NCBI RefSeq assembly: GCF_014235785.1
Contig: NZ_CP060137.1
Location: 1,240,001-1,304,000 of the forward strand
Direction of reading: 5' to 3'
Source: Bacillus sp. PAMC26568
GTDB lineage: Bacteria > Bacillota > Bacilli > Bacillales > Bacillaceae
Length of the DNA stretch: 64,000 bases
Of the stretch, positions 29,026 through 39,044 are shown piece after piece. The notes under the pieces are model-generated. The model saw only the letters and a list, made by a program, of their open reading frames with translations, did no database searches and had not been told where the DNA came from. Within the stretch, counting starts at the first letter, position 1. Every line of letters starts with the position of its first letter. The translations under genes and the position numbers were made by a program.

Positions 29026-30288
29026 ATGTCATTTCAAATTCCGAGAGGAACACAGGACATATTGCCTGGAGATGTTGAACGCTGGCAATATATTGAAAAT
29101 ACGGCTCGTGAGATATGCAGACTATATCAGTATAAAGAAATTCGCACACCTATTTTTGAACATACCGAATTGTTTCAAAGAGGAGTCGGAGAATCAACAG
29201 ATATCGTTCAAAAGGAAATGTATACATTTCAGGATCGTAAAGGAAGAAGCATGACCCTTCGGCCTGAAGGAACAGCATCAACAGTTCGCGCTTTTGTTGA
29301 GAAAAAGCTGTATGCACAGGTAATTCAGCCTACGAAGCTTTACTATATCGGGCCAATGTTCCGCTACGAACGACCGCAGACTGGGCGCTATCGTCAATTT
29401 GTTCAGTTTGGGGTTGAGGCGCTTGGAAGCAATAGTCCTGCAATGGATGCGGAAGTGATTTCTCTTGCAATGGAGCTTTACCGTGCTGTTGGGTTAAAGA
29501 GCCTGAAATTAATTATCAACAGTCTAGGGGATGCAGACAGCCGCAAAGCACACAAAGAGGCTTTAATTGCCCACTTTGAACCTAGAATTGGTGTATTTTG
29601 CTCAGATTGTCAAAAACGATTGCAGCAAAATCCTTTAAGAATCCTGGATTGTAAAGTGGATCGCAATCATGAACTAATGAAAACAGCTCCTTCAATTATG
29701 GATTACTTAAACGATGAGTCGAGAGCTTATTTTGAAAAAGTTCAGCAATACTTAACAGATTTGAATATTGAATTTGTAGTGGATCCTAACTTAGTGCGCG
29801 GACTTGACTATTACAATCACACCGCATTTGAAATAATGAGCGATGCAGAAGGCTTCGGTGCGATTACAACATTATGCGGCGGAGGCAGGTACAACGGACT
29901 TGTTGAAGACGTCGGCGGACCGGAAACGCCGGGAATAGGCTTTGGCTTAAGCATTGAAAGACTTCTTGCCGCACTTGATGCCGAGAAAGTAGAATTGCCG
30001 ATTGAACAATCAATTGACTGCTACGTCGTTGCGCTCGGAGATAAAGCCAAAGATCGCTCCGTATCTCTTTTATATGAGATGAGAAAAGCTGGACTGACAG
30101 CTGAAAAAGACTATGAAGATAAAAAAATGAAGGCTCAATTTAAGGCTGCTGACCGTTTTCAAGCTAAGTTTGTAGCTGTGTTAGGCGAAGATGAGCTTGA
30201 AAAGAACATCATATCAGTAAAGAACATGGAAACAGGCAGTCAAACAGAAGTTGCATTAGATGAACTTATTGCTTATATAAAAGCATAG
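29026..30288 (+). CDS. hisS: Histidyl-tRNA synthetase
   Basis: A class II synthetase that charges tRNA-His. The 420-residue protein has motif 1 ([19 protein letters not shown] region), motif 2 ([12 protein letters not shown] ... [15 protein letters not shown]), the histidine-A signatures [14 protein letters not shown] and GGGRYNGL, motif 3 ([13 protein letters not shown]) and a C-terminal anticodon-binding domain. The ATG at 29026 ([15 protein letters not shown]) is used; an upstream TTG overlaps the ribosome binding site. It is followed 19 bp later by aspS under the same T-box. Confidence 0.97.
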   Translation: MSFQIPRGTQDILPGDVERWQYIENTAREICRLYQYKEIRTPIFEHTELFQRGVGESTDIVQKEMYTFQDRKGRSMTLRPEGTASTVRAFVEKKLYAQVIQPTKLYYIGPMFRYERPQTGRYRQFVQFGVEALGSNSPAMDAEVISLAMELYRAVGLKSLKLIINSLGDADSRKAHKEALIAHFEPRIGVFCSDCQKRLQQNPLRILDCKVDRNHELMKTAPSIMDYLNDESRAYFEKVQQYLTDLNIEFVVDPNLVRGLDYYNHTAFEIMSDAEGFGAITTLCGGGRYNGLVEDVGGPETPGIGFGLSIERLLAALDAEKVELPIEQSIDCYVVALGDKAKDRSVSLLYEMRKAGLTAEKDYEDKKMKAQFKAADRFQAKFVAVLGEDELEKNIISVKNMETGSQTEVALDELIAYIKA

Positions 30289-30307
30289 CAAAAGGAGAGA
30301 GACAAAC

Positions 30308-32086
30308 ATGTTTGGACGTACGTATTATTGCGGAGAAGTAACAGAATCAGCAATTGGAGAAAAAGTAGTATTAAAAGGCTGGGTGCAAAAACGACGCGAT
30401 TTGGGCGGACTTATTTTCATTGACTTAAGAGACAGATCGGGAATTGTTCAAATTGTGATCAATACAGAAGTTTCAGAAGAAGCTTTGAAAATTGCTGAAA
30501 AGATCCGCAGCGAATATGTCCTGGACATAGAAGGAATTGTCGTTGGACGTACTGAGGGAACAGTCAATCCTATCTTAGCTACCGGAAAAATTGAGGTAAA
30601 GGTTGAAAGAGTAACAATTATCAATGCTGCTAAAAATCCCCCATTCCTAATTGAAGATAAATCAGAAGAAGTATCAGAAGATGTTCGCTTAAAATACCGA
30701 TATTTAGACCTAAGAAGACCTGCCTTGTTAGATACTTTCAAAATGCGCCACAATGTTTCGAAATCAATCCGCAACTTCTTAGATGAAAATGGATTTTTAG
30801 ATGTCGAAACACCGATTTTAACAAAAAGCACTCCAGAGGGAGCTCGTGATTATCTAGTCCCAAGCCGTGTGCACGAAGGCGAATTTTATGCATTGCCTCA
30901 ATCACCGCAAATTTTCAAACAGCTGCTGATGGTTTCCGGCTTTGACCGTTATTACCAAATTGCCCGCTGTTTCCGGGATGAAGATTTACGTGCTGACCGT
31001 CAGCCGGAATTTACACAAGTCGATATTGAAATGTCCTTCATGAGCCAGGATGAAATTATGTCATTAATGGAAAAAATGATGACACGCATAATGAAAGAAA
31101 CAAAAGGTATTGAGCTTAATCTGCCTCTTCCGCGAATGACATTTGATGAAGCGATGGGACGCTATGGTTCGGATAAGCCGGATACACGTTTTGGCCTTGA
31201 ACTGATTAATGTGTCTGAATTAGTGAAAGACAGCGGTTTTAAAGTATTCAGCGGTGCGGTTCAAAATGGCGGAGAAGTAAAAGTGATAAACGTGAAAGGC
31301 TCAGCTGCCTCTTATTCAAGAAAAGATATTGATGCAATGACCGAGTTTGTTTCTCAATATGGCGCAAAAGGCCTTGCCTGGTTAAAAGTTGAGGAGCAAG
31401 AGCTGAAAGGTCCGATCTCTAAATTCTTCCCTGCAGAAGAACAGGAAAGCCTGAAAGCAGTAACTGATGCAGAAGCTGGAGATTTATTGCTGTTTGTAGC
31501 TGACAAGAAGCAAGTTGTTGCTGATGCACTTGGAGCTCTTCGACTGAAACTTGGAAAAGAATTAGGTTTAATTGATGAAAGCAAGTTCAATTTCCTATGG
31601 GTTATTGATTGGCCGCTTGTTGAATATGACGAAGAAGCTGGCCGCTACTTTGCTGCACATCATCCATTTACAATGCCTGCACGCGAAGATCTTGAACTGT
31701 TCGAGACCAACCCGGTCAGCATGAAAGCTCAAGCATATGACCTTGTATTAAACGGATATGAACTAGGCGGAGGATCAATCCGTATTTTTGAAAAGGAAGT
31801 ACAGCAAAAAATGTTCAAGCTGCTTGGTTTTTCTGAGGAAGAAGCAGTAGAACAATTTGGCTTCCTCTTAGAAGCGTTTGAATACGGCACTCCTCCCCAT
31901 GGCGGAATTGCCCTCGGACTTGACCGTTTAGTCATGCTTTTAGCAGGCAGAACAAACTTGCGCGATACAATTGCCTTCCCTAAAACAGCAAGTGCAAGCG
32001 ACCTGCTGACTAATGCTCCAAGTGAAGTCAGCACAGAGCAATTAACAGATTTGCATCTTGCATTAAAGCTGAAAAAGAGTGAATAG
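30308..32086 (+). CDS. aspS: Aspartyl-tRNA synthetase
   Basis: A class II synthetase of 592 residues: N-terminal OB-fold anticodon domain ([23 protein letters not shown]), motif 2 ([22 protein letters not shown]), the bacterial GAD insertion domain (about 290-415) and motif 3 ([15 protein letters not shown]). The ATG follows AAAGGAGAGA. Bacteria with a separate asparagine route may use a non-discriminating form; that cannot be judged here. It shares the hisS leader. Confidence 0.97.
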   Translation: MFGRTYYCGEVTESAIGEKVVLKGWVQKRRDLGGLIFIDLRDRSGIVQIVINTEVSEEALKIAEKIRSEYVLDIEGIVVGRTEGTVNPILATGKIEVKVERVTIINAAKNPPFLIEDKSEEVSEDVRLKYRYLDLRRPALLDTFKMRHNVSKSIRNFLDENGFLDVETPILTKSTPEGARDYLVPSRVHEGEFYALPQSPQIFKQLLMVSGFDRYYQIARCFRDEDLRADRQPEFTQVDIEMSFMSQDEIMSLMEKMMTRIMKETKGIELNLPLPRMTFDEAMGRYGSDKPDTRFGLELINVSELVKDSGFKVFSGAVQNGGEVKVINVKGSAASYSRKDIDAMTEFVSQYGAKGLAWLKVEEQELKGPISKFFPAEEQESLKAVTDAEAGDLLLFVADKKQVVADALGALRLKLGKELGLIDESKFNFLWVIDWPLVEYDEEAGRYFAAHHPFTMPAREDLELFETNPVSMKAQAYDLVLNGYELGGGSIRIFEKEVQQKMFKLLGFSEEEAVEQFGFLLEAFEYGTPPHGGIALGLDRLVMLLAGRTNLRDTIAFPKTASASDLLTNAPSEVSTEQLTDLHLALKLKKSE

Positions 32087-32103
32087 TGCCTATATGGATT
32101 TAC

Positions 32104-32132
32104 TTGAAAACCTTCCCCTTGTGTGGTAATCT
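32104..32132 (+). promoter_or_regulatory. Sigma-A promoter of 6S RNA
   Basis: TTGAAA (32104-32109) and TAATCT (32127-32132) are 17 bp apart, about 14 bp before the predicted 6S 5' end. Confidence 0.65.
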
Positions 32133-32145
32133 TTTTACAAGATAA

Positions 32146-32340
32146 AAAGAAGTCCTGATGTGTACGTCGTACACTTAGTTTTGATCCAACATTACTTGAT
32201 CCGGGAGTTCGCGTTTCCATTGATATGTAAATGCCTTATCATCTGATTAGAGGACTTACTATACATGGAACAGGGCACCCACCTGCTGTGAGCGGGTTCA
32301 AAACCAAGATATCAGCGACGGCACGATTGGGACTTCTTTC
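32146..32340 (+). ncRNA. bsrA: 6S RNA (6S-1 type, bsrA)
   Basis: The region between aspS and tcdA holds a long rod-like RNA closed by AAAGAAGTCC (32146-32155) and GGGACTTCTTT (32329-32339). It contains the segments GATCCAACATTACTTGATCC, CTTACTATACATGGAACAGG and CACCCACCTGCTGTGAGCGG that I recognise from Firmicutes 6S-1 RNA. B. subtilis 6S-1 is encoded at this locus. 6S RNA mimics an open promoter and binds sigma-A RNA polymerase. Confidence 0.85.
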
Positions 32341-32354
32341 CCGAGTGGCGAATC

Positions 32355-32392
32355 AACCTGCATGAGCATACTGCTTATGCAGGTTTTTAATT
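32355..32392 (+). terminator. Terminator downstream of 6S RNA
   Basis: AACCTGCATGAGCA / TGCTTATGCAGGTT, 14 bp with one G-T pair, followed by TTTTT. Confidence 0.85.
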
Positions 32393-32512
32393 ACTGTGAA
32401 TTCTTATTAAATAGGTAGAAGCACTTGTTTTTCATTCAAAGTATGATATATTCATTTTCAGGTAAAATACTGTCATGGTTTAATACTATAGTTAATAATG
32501 GAGTTGAGAGTT

Positions 32513-33274
32513 TTGCTGAATCAATTTTCCCGCAATGAACTTGCGATAGGCAAAGAAGGCATTGAAATTCTGAAAAATAGCACGGTTGCAGTCCTCGGAA
32601 TCGGAGGAGTCGGTTCTTTTTCTGCAGAGGCGCTTGCACGCTCAGGTGTGGGACGCATCTTGCTTGTTGATAAAGATGATGTTGACATTACAAACGTTAA
32701 CCGTCAGATTCACGCGCTGGTTTCTACTGTCGGAAAACCAAAAGCAGATTTAATGAGAGACCGTATTAAAGAAATCAATCCAGAGTGTGATGTCATTGCA
32801 TTAAAGATGTTTTATACAGAAGAAACATATGAAGAGTTTTTCAGCTATGGACTGGATTATGTCATTGATGCTTCAGATACGATTTCTTATAAAATTCACT
32901 TAATGAAAGAATGTTTAAATCGGGGCATTCCGATCATTTCAAGCATGGGTGCTGCAAACAAAACGGATCCGACCAGATTTAAGGTTGCAGACATTTCGAA
33001 GACACATACAGACCCGATTGCAAAAGTTGTCAGAACACGACTCCGTAAAGAAGGAATCCGCAAAGGAATTCAGGTTGTGTTCTCTGACGAAAGCCCGATT
33101 GTCATTCGTGAGGATGTTCGAGTGCGAGTGGGCAACGATGCTGCGCAAATCCGCAAAGCTAAAATGCCGCCATCATCTAATGCCTGGGTGCCATCTGTTG
33201 CAGGATTAATTATGGGCGGACATGCCATTATGGATCTCCTCAAGGATATTAAAATTTCTCGAGTGAATGACTGA
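32513..33274 (+). CDS. tcdA: tRNA threonylcarbamoyladenosine dehydratase TcdA
   Basis: An E1-like ATP-binding enzyme that cyclises t6A at position 37 of ANN-decoding tRNAs. The 253-residue protein has the Rossmann motif VLGIGGVGSFSAEALARSGVG, the ATP contacts DKDDVDITNVNRQ, and the late NAWVPSVAGLIMGGHAIMDL. A longer frame opens at an ATG at 32498 that overlaps the ribosome binding site ATGGAG; the TTG at 32513 gives MLNQFSRNELAIG, the family N-terminus. In B. subtilis this is yrvM, next to the 6S RNA gene. Confidence 0.93.
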   Translation: MLNQFSRNELAIGKEGIEILKNSTVAVLGIGGVGSFSAEALARSGVGRILLVDKDDVDITNVNRQIHALVSTVGKPKADLMRDRIKEINPECDVIALKMFYTEETYEEFFSYGLDYVIDASDTISYKIHLMKECLNRGIPIISSMGAANKTDPTRFKVADISKTHTDPIAKVVRTRLRKEGIRKGIQVVFSDESPIVIREDVRVRVGNDAAQIRKAKMPPSSNAWVPSVAGLIMGGHAIMDLLKDIKISRVND

Positions 33275-33331
33275 GGATGGCGGAGCCTTCTGGCCGATAA
33301 TTTGTACGGTAAGTAAAATAAGACAAATAGA

Positions 33332-33362
33332 AAAGGAGCATGACCTTGTGTCATGCTCCTTT
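33332..33362. terminator. Shared terminator of tcdA and rarA
   Basis: AAAGGAGCATGAC / GTCATGCTCCTTT with a 5-nt loop, flanked by A and T tracts, between two convergent genes. Confidence 0.85.
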
Positions 33363-34628
33363 CTATTGCTGCTTCATCAGCTTTTCGTAGATTTGAGAAA
33401 GTGAAAGTTCGAATTTTCCTGTCTTTTTAGGTTCATAATACTTTTTCTTTTTCAATGTATCAGGAAGATACTGCTGTTTAACCCATCCATTTTCAAAATT
33501 ATGAGGATATTGATATTCAATTCCTCTGCCTAACTTTTCAGCCCCTTTATAATGGGCATCGCGTAAGTGGGCGGGAATTTCACCGCTTTTGCCTGCACGG
33601 ATATCGGCTATTGCTGCATCGAGTGCGGCATAAGCGCTATTTGATTTTGGTGAAAGACAAAGCTCAATAACAGCATTTGCCAGCGGGATCCTCGCTTCAG
33701 GCAGCCCAAGTCTTTCTGTGGCCTGTATGGCTGCAAGTGTTCTTGGACCAGCCTGCGGGCTAGCAAGTCCGATATCTTCATAGGCAATGACTAATAGCCT
33801 GCGGTTGATGCTGACTAAATCTCCAGCTTCAATTAATCTGCCAAGATAATGAAGGGCTGCATTCACGTCAGAACCGCGGATTGATTTCTGAAAAGCTGAG
33901 AGCACATCGTAATGAGCATCGCCATCTTTATCGTGAACAAAGCTCTTTTTTTGCAGACATTCCTCTGCTGTTTCAAGGGTAATATGAATTTCTCCGGCTG
34001 CTTCAGGATCAGAGGAGATGACCGCGAGTTCAAGTGCGTTCAGTGCAGAACGGACATCACCCGCACAGCTGGACGCAAAGTGCATAAGGGCATCTTCAGA
34101 AATAGAAACATTGTATTTCCCAAGGCCTCTTTTCTCATCCTTCAAAGCTCTTTCAAGTGCGATTTTTATGTCTTCAGGGCTCAATGGCTTTAATTCAAAA
34201 ATCTGACACCTGCTTCTGATGGCAGGGTTAATAGCATGATAAGGGTTGCTTGTTGTTGCACCGATCAGAATAATTTTTCCGTCTTCCAAGTAAGGCAGGA
34301 GAAAATCCTGTTTTGCTTTATCAAGACGATGCACCTCATCAAGAATTAAGATGACTTTTCCGGACATTTTTGCTTCTTCTGCGACGATTTCCATATCTTT
34401 TTTATTATTAACAACAGCGTTGAGCTTTCGAAATGCTGTGTTTGTGCTTCCTGCAATCGCTGTTGCAATAGAAGTTTTGCCTATACCGGGAGGGCCGTAC
34501 AAAATCATTGAGCTTAAATGCTTAGCTTTTACCATTCTCTCAATCATTTTGCCTTTTCCAACTAAATGTTCCTGACCGATGATTTCATCTATATTTTCCG
34601 GTCTCATTCGAAATGCCAGTGGTTTCAA
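33363..34628 (-). CDS. rarA: Replication-associated recombination protein RarA (MgsA)
   Basis: A clamp-loader-like AAA+ ATPase acting at stalled forks. The 421-residue protein has KPLAFRMRPENIDEIIGQEHLVG, Walker A (YGPPGIGKTSIA), Walker B (ILDEVHRLDKAKQD), sensor 1 (GATTSNP) and the C-terminal tetramerisation region. The frame extends 16 codons further upstream, but the TTG at 34628 follows TTAGGAG and restores the family start MKPLAF. Transcribed against tcdA. Confidence 0.95.
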   Translation of the reverse strand: MKPLAFRMRPENIDEIIGQEHLVGKGKMIERMVKAKHLSSMILYGPPGIGKTSIATAIAGSTNTAFRKLNAVVNNKKDMEIVAEEAKMSGKVILILDEVHRLDKAKQDFLLPYLEDGKIILIGATTSNPYHAINPAIRSRCQIFELKPLSPEDIKIALERALKDEKRGLGKYNVSISEDALMHFASSCAGDVRSALNALELAVISSDPEAAGEIHITLETAEECLQKKSFVHDKDGDAHYDVLSAFQKSIRGSDVNAALHYLGRLIEAGDLVSINRRLLVIAYEDIGLASPQAGPRTLAAIQATERLGLPEARIPLANAVIELCLSPKSNSAYAALDAAIADIRAGKSGEIPAHLRDAHYKGAEKLGRGIEYQYPHNFENGWVKQQYLPDTLKKKKYYEPKKTGKFELSLSQIYEKLMKQQ

Positions 34629-34748
34629 ATTATCACTCCTAAGACGAACCTGCAGCTTATTAGTTAAGCTTATCATGACTTTCTTTCTGAGTCATTTGAA
34701 TTGAATTCTTGCAGATTAGGATCTGCAGATAAGTCATTTTGAATGCTC

Positions 34749-34787
34749 TAATGAACGATAATATGCTATAATAGCGTAGGTTCATTA
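34749..34787 (+). promoter_or_regulatory. Extended -10 promoter within an inverted repeat before the YczE-like gene
   Basis: TATGCTATAAT (34762-34772) is an extended -10 element without a good -35 box. It is flanked by TAATGAAC (34749-34756) and GTTCATTA (34780-34787), a perfect 8-bp inverted repeat that could be an operator. Confidence 0.5.
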
Positions 34788-34875
34788 ATATGAAATGAAA
34801 CGAAAATGGTGTTTATAAGGAAGATCCTTATTTTTTCGCGAATCTTCAATTGACAGAAGGCGAAGTGAAGAATAG

Positions 34876-35547
34876 ATGAGTGCTTTGCGCAATAAAAGAA
34901 ATCAGGAGCTTAGCCTGAGGTGGGGCGTTTACTTCATAGGACTCCTCATCATGTCTTTAGGAATTGTACTTACGATAAGAGCTGAACTTGGCACATCTCC
35001 ATGGGATGTGCTTCATATAGGTTTATATTACCAGCTTGGTTTAACGATTGGAGCTTGGGCAATTATTGTAGGAGGAACCATTCTGCTTCTATCCTCCATT
35101 TTTACAAAAAAATGGCCACAGGCAGGTGCCATTGTCAATATGCTGACGGTGGGAGTATTTATTGATTTGTACTTGATGATGCCATTTATACAGACGCCAT
35201 CAAGTGCTGCAGGAAAAACATTGATGCTTTTGATGGGGATTATTGTCATGGGGTATGGAATAGGAGTGTACATTTCTGCAGGCTGCGGCGCAGGTCCCCG
35301 TGATACATTAATGCTTGCCCTCGTTGAAAAAACAGGAATGAAAGTTTCAAGGATACGAGGCGGAATTGAGCTGATTGTTCTTCTCATCGGCTGGCTGCTG
35401 GGCGGCCCGGTTTTTATTGGAACAATTGTGTGCACAATTTCAATCGGATTTGTCATTGGAATTACTCTTCCTCAATGTCAGAAGACAACAAATGCCTTGA
35501 TTGAAAAAACATTGAGAAAAGATCCGCCGGTTCACCAAGTAAGTTAG
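34876..35547 (+). CDS. YczE/YyaS/YitT family membrane protein
   Basis: 223 residues with five to six predicted membrane segments and the family features LTIRAELGTSPWDVLHIGLY near the N-terminus and GCGAGPRDTLMLAL in the centre. Members are called BCR/YczE or YitT-like; one influences antibiotic production in B. subtilis, but transport substrate and mechanism are unknown. The ribosome binding site GAAGTGAAG is modest. It sits between rarA and cymR, which adjoin in B. subtilis, so it appears to be a lineage-specific insertion. Confidence 0.85.
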   Translation: MSALRNKRNQELSLRWGVYFIGLLIMSLGIVLTIRAELGTSPWDVLHIGLYYQLGLTIGAWAIIVGGTILLLSSIFTKKWPQAGAIVNMLTVGVFIDLYLMMPFIQTPSSAAGKTLMLLMGIIVMGYGIGVYISAGCGAGPRDTLMLALVEKTGMKVSRIRGGIELIVLLIGWLLGGPVFIGTIVCTISIGFVIGITLPQCQKTTNALIEKTLRKDPPVHQVS

Positions 35548-35565
35548 AAATATAGGGGTGTAAAT

Positions 35566-35982
35566 ATGAAAATTTCAACAAAAGGCCGATACGGTCTTAC
35601 TATTATGATAGAGCTGGCAAAGAAACATGGAGAAGGACCTACCTCTTTAAAAAGCATTGCCCAAACCCACGATTTATCTGAACACTATTTAGAGCAGCTC
35701 ATTGCTCCTCTTCGTAATGCAGGTTTAGTAAAAAGCATTCGCGGTGCTTATGGCGGCTATGTTTTAGGAAATGAACCTGAGGCTATTACAGCAGGTGATA
35801 TTATCAGAGTTCTTGAAGGTCCGATCAGTCCCGTAGAGGTGCTGGAAGATGAAGAGCCTGCCAAGCGTCATTTATGGATACGCATCCGCGACGCTGTAAA
35901 AGATGTTTTAGATAATACAACTCTTGAAGATTTAGCAAGCTACACAGAAGGCGAGCAAGAATCTTACATGTTCTATATTTAA
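35566..35982 (+). CDS. cymR: Cysteine metabolism repressor CymR (Rrf2 family)
   Basis: 138 residues: a winged helix-turn-helix of the Rrf2 type (MKISTKGRYGLTIMIELAKKHGEG ... DLSEHYLEQLIAPLRNAGLVKSIRGAYGGY) and a dimerisation helix. It lacks the three-cysteine cluster of IscR, as expected for CymR. CymR represses cysteine and sulfur genes in complex with CysK. Its likely target operon yrrT-mtnN-mccA-mccB lies at 57.4-60.8 kb. The ATG follows AGGGGTG. The desulfurase and mnmA follow immediately. Confidence 0.94.
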   Translation: MKISTKGRYGLTIMIELAKKHGEGPTSLKSIAQTHDLSEHYLEQLIAPLRNAGLVKSIRGAYGGYVLGNEPEAITAGDIIRVLEGPISPVEVLEDEEPAKRHLWIRIRDAVKDVLDNTTLEDLASYTEGEQESYMFYI

Positions 35983-35996
35983 AAGGAGGGTGTACG

Positions 35997-37139
35997 TTGG
36001 AACGTATTTATTTGGATCATGCCGCTACATCTCCAATGCATCCAGAAGTGATTCATCAGATGATCCCTTATATGCAGGAGGTTTTCGGAAATCCTTCAAG
36101 CATCCACTCCTTTGGCAGAGAAAGCAGAAGAGTATTGGATGAGGCAAGAGCAGTTATATCCGCAAGCATTCATGCAAAACCTAAAGAAATTATTTTTACG
36201 AGCGGCGGAACGGAAGCGGATAATTTAGCCATCATCGGCTCTGCTCTTGCAAATCAGCATAAAGGGAAACACATCATTACTTCTTCCGTTGAGCACCATG
36301 CTGTTTTAAATTCATGCAAGTATTTAGAGAAGCAGGGTTTTCACGTCACATATTTGCCTGTCGATCAAAATGGGGTTATCTCTGTTGCTGAATTGGAAAA
36401 GGCGCTGACTTCTGAAACAATTTTGGTCACAATCATGTATGGCAATAATGAAACGGGAGCCATTCAGCCGATTGGAGAGATCGGAAGAATTTTAAAGAAT
36501 CATCAGGCGCTCTTTCATACAGATGCAGTACAAGCTTATGGCATGATGGAACTGAATGTGAAGGAAAGTTTTATTGATATGCTCTCAGCCTCAGGCCATA
36601 AGATCAATGGACCTAAAGGCACAGGCTTTCTATATGTAAAAGAAGGCGTTGCCTTAAAACAGCATTCGCATGGCGGAGAACAAGAGCTGAAAAGGCGTGC
36701 GGGCACAGAGAATGTACCCGGTATTGCAGGATTAAAATCAGCCGTCCTCCTTGCAATTGAAACTAGAGTACAAAAAACAAAACTCTATCATGATTTTAAG
36801 CAGAAGATCATTGAAATATTAAAAAGCGAAGATGTGTCGTTTGAAATAAATGGGCAGCTGCAAAGCAGTCTTCCGCATGTGCTGAATCTTTATTTTCCAG
36901 GAACAAATGTTGAATCGCTGTTAGTGAACATGGATATAGCAGGGATTTCTGCATCAAGCGGATCAGCTTGCACGGCAGGATCCATTGATCCATCGCATGT
37001 ATTGGTTGCGATGTACGGCAAGGAATCAGACCGGACCCAAGCATCCATCCGATTTAGTTTTGGGCTTGGCAATACTATGGAACAAGTTGAGAAAGCTGCA
37101 TTTGAAACAGCTGGAATTGTGAAGCGTTTAACAGCTTAG
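35997..37139 (+). CDS. iscS: Cysteine desulfurase (YrvO/IscS type)
   Basis: A 380-residue PLP enzyme that takes sulfur from cysteine. PLP lysine in SASGHKINGPKGTG, cysteine nucleophile in ASSGSACTAGS. It starts at TTG after AAGGAGGG and is 14 bp downstream of cymR and 26 bp upstream of mnmA. In B. subtilis the matching protein YrvO passes sulfur to MnmA for 2-thiouridine. It therefore has a separate job from NifS at 706-1866. Confidence 0.93.
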   Translation: MERIYLDHAATSPMHPEVIHQMIPYMQEVFGNPSSIHSFGRESRRVLDEARAVISASIHAKPKEIIFTSGGTEADNLAIIGSALANQHKGKHIITSSVEHHAVLNSCKYLEKQGFHVTYLPVDQNGVISVAELEKALTSETILVTIMYGNNETGAIQPIGEIGRILKNHQALFHTDAVQAYGMMELNVKESFIDMLSASGHKINGPKGTGFLYVKEGVALKQHSHGGEQELKRRAGTENVPGIAGLKSAVLLAIETRVQKTKLYHDFKQKIIEILKSEDVSFEINGQLQSSLPHVLNLYFPGTNVESLLVNMDIAGISASSGSACTAGSIDPSHVLVAMYGKESDRTQASIRFSFGLGNTMEQVEKAAFETAGIVKRLTA

Positions 37140-37144
37140 AATGA

Positions 37145-38281
<1,137 letters not shown>

Positions 38282-38299
38282 TACTACAACCTTTGTTTA

Positions 38300-38327
38300 A
38301 ACCTCAACGTCGGTTGGGGTTTTTTCA
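38300..38327 (+). terminator. Intrinsic terminator of cymR-iscS-mnmA
   Basis: AACCTCAAC / GTTGGGGTT (one T-G pair) around a 4-nt loop, followed by TTTTT. Confidence 0.85.
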
Positions 38328-38358
38328 TTTAAAAAAATTCACAGGGGTGCTACTCAAG

Positions 38359-39012
38359 ATGGAGAATAAAAGTATATTAGGAATAGAAGCGATGCAAAAA
38401 GGCGATTTTGAAAAAGCGGCAGGATATTTTTCGGAGTTTATCGAAGAAAACCCGAAAGATGCTGTTGGTTATGTGAATTTCGGAAATTTATTAGCAGCAG
38501 TTGGAGAATATGAAAAGGCGATTACTTTTTTTGAAAAGGCAATCGGGCTTGACGAGAACACAACAACTGCCTACTATGGGGCGGGAAATGTATATTACAA
38601 CGGCGAGCAATTTCAATCCGCCCAAAAAATGTTTTTAAAAGCTGTTCAAAAAGGAATGGATCATTCTGATGTGTACTTCATGCTGGGAATGAGTTATGTG
38701 CAAATGGAGCAGCCGCTGCCAGCGCTTCCTTATTTACAAAGAGCAGTTGAATTAAATCAAGAGGATACAGAAGCACGCTTTCAATATGGACTATGTCTTG
38801 CACAGCTGCAATCAATTGATGAAGCCATTCAGCAATTTAAGCTGGTTGTAGAGCAGGATCCAAATCATGCAGACGCATTTTATAATTTAGGTGTTGGTTT
38901 TGCATTTAAAGAAGATGCAAAAAACGCAATGGAAATGTTGGATCAAGCTTTGGCCATTCAGCCGGATCATGCCATGGCCTCTAACTTAAAGCAGCTGATC
39001 CAAACGTTTTGA
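38359..39012 (+). CDS. yrrB: TPR repeat protein YrrB
   Basis: 217 residues consisting almost wholly of five to six tetratricopeptide repeats of 34 residues (for example GYVNFGNLLAAVGEYEKAI and AFYNLGVGFAFKEDAKNAM). Such proteins are protein-binding scaffolds; the partner is unknown. No signal peptide. The start is the ATG at 38359 after AGGGGTG; an upstream frame passes through the mnmA terminator and is rejected. It is followed by recD2, as in B. subtilis. Confidence 0.88.
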   Translation: MENKSILGIEAMQKGDFEKAAGYFSEFIEENPKDAVGYVNFGNLLAAVGEYEKAITFFEKAIGLDENTTTAYYGAGNVYYNGEQFQSAQKMFLKAVQKGMDHSDVYFMLGMSYVQMEQPLPALPYLQRAVELNQEDTEARFQYGLCLAQLQSIDEAIQQFKLVVEQDPNHADAFYNLGVGFAFKEDAKNAMEMLDQALAIQPDHAMASNLKQLIQTF

Positions 39013-39044
39013 GAATAAGCAAATAGCAGAAGGGAGGAGATCTT

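Noticed and set aside
32087..32512. A riboswitch or T-box before tcdA
   Set aside because: The conserved structure, its own promoter and the terminator well before tcdA fit 6S RNA; no T-box core is present.
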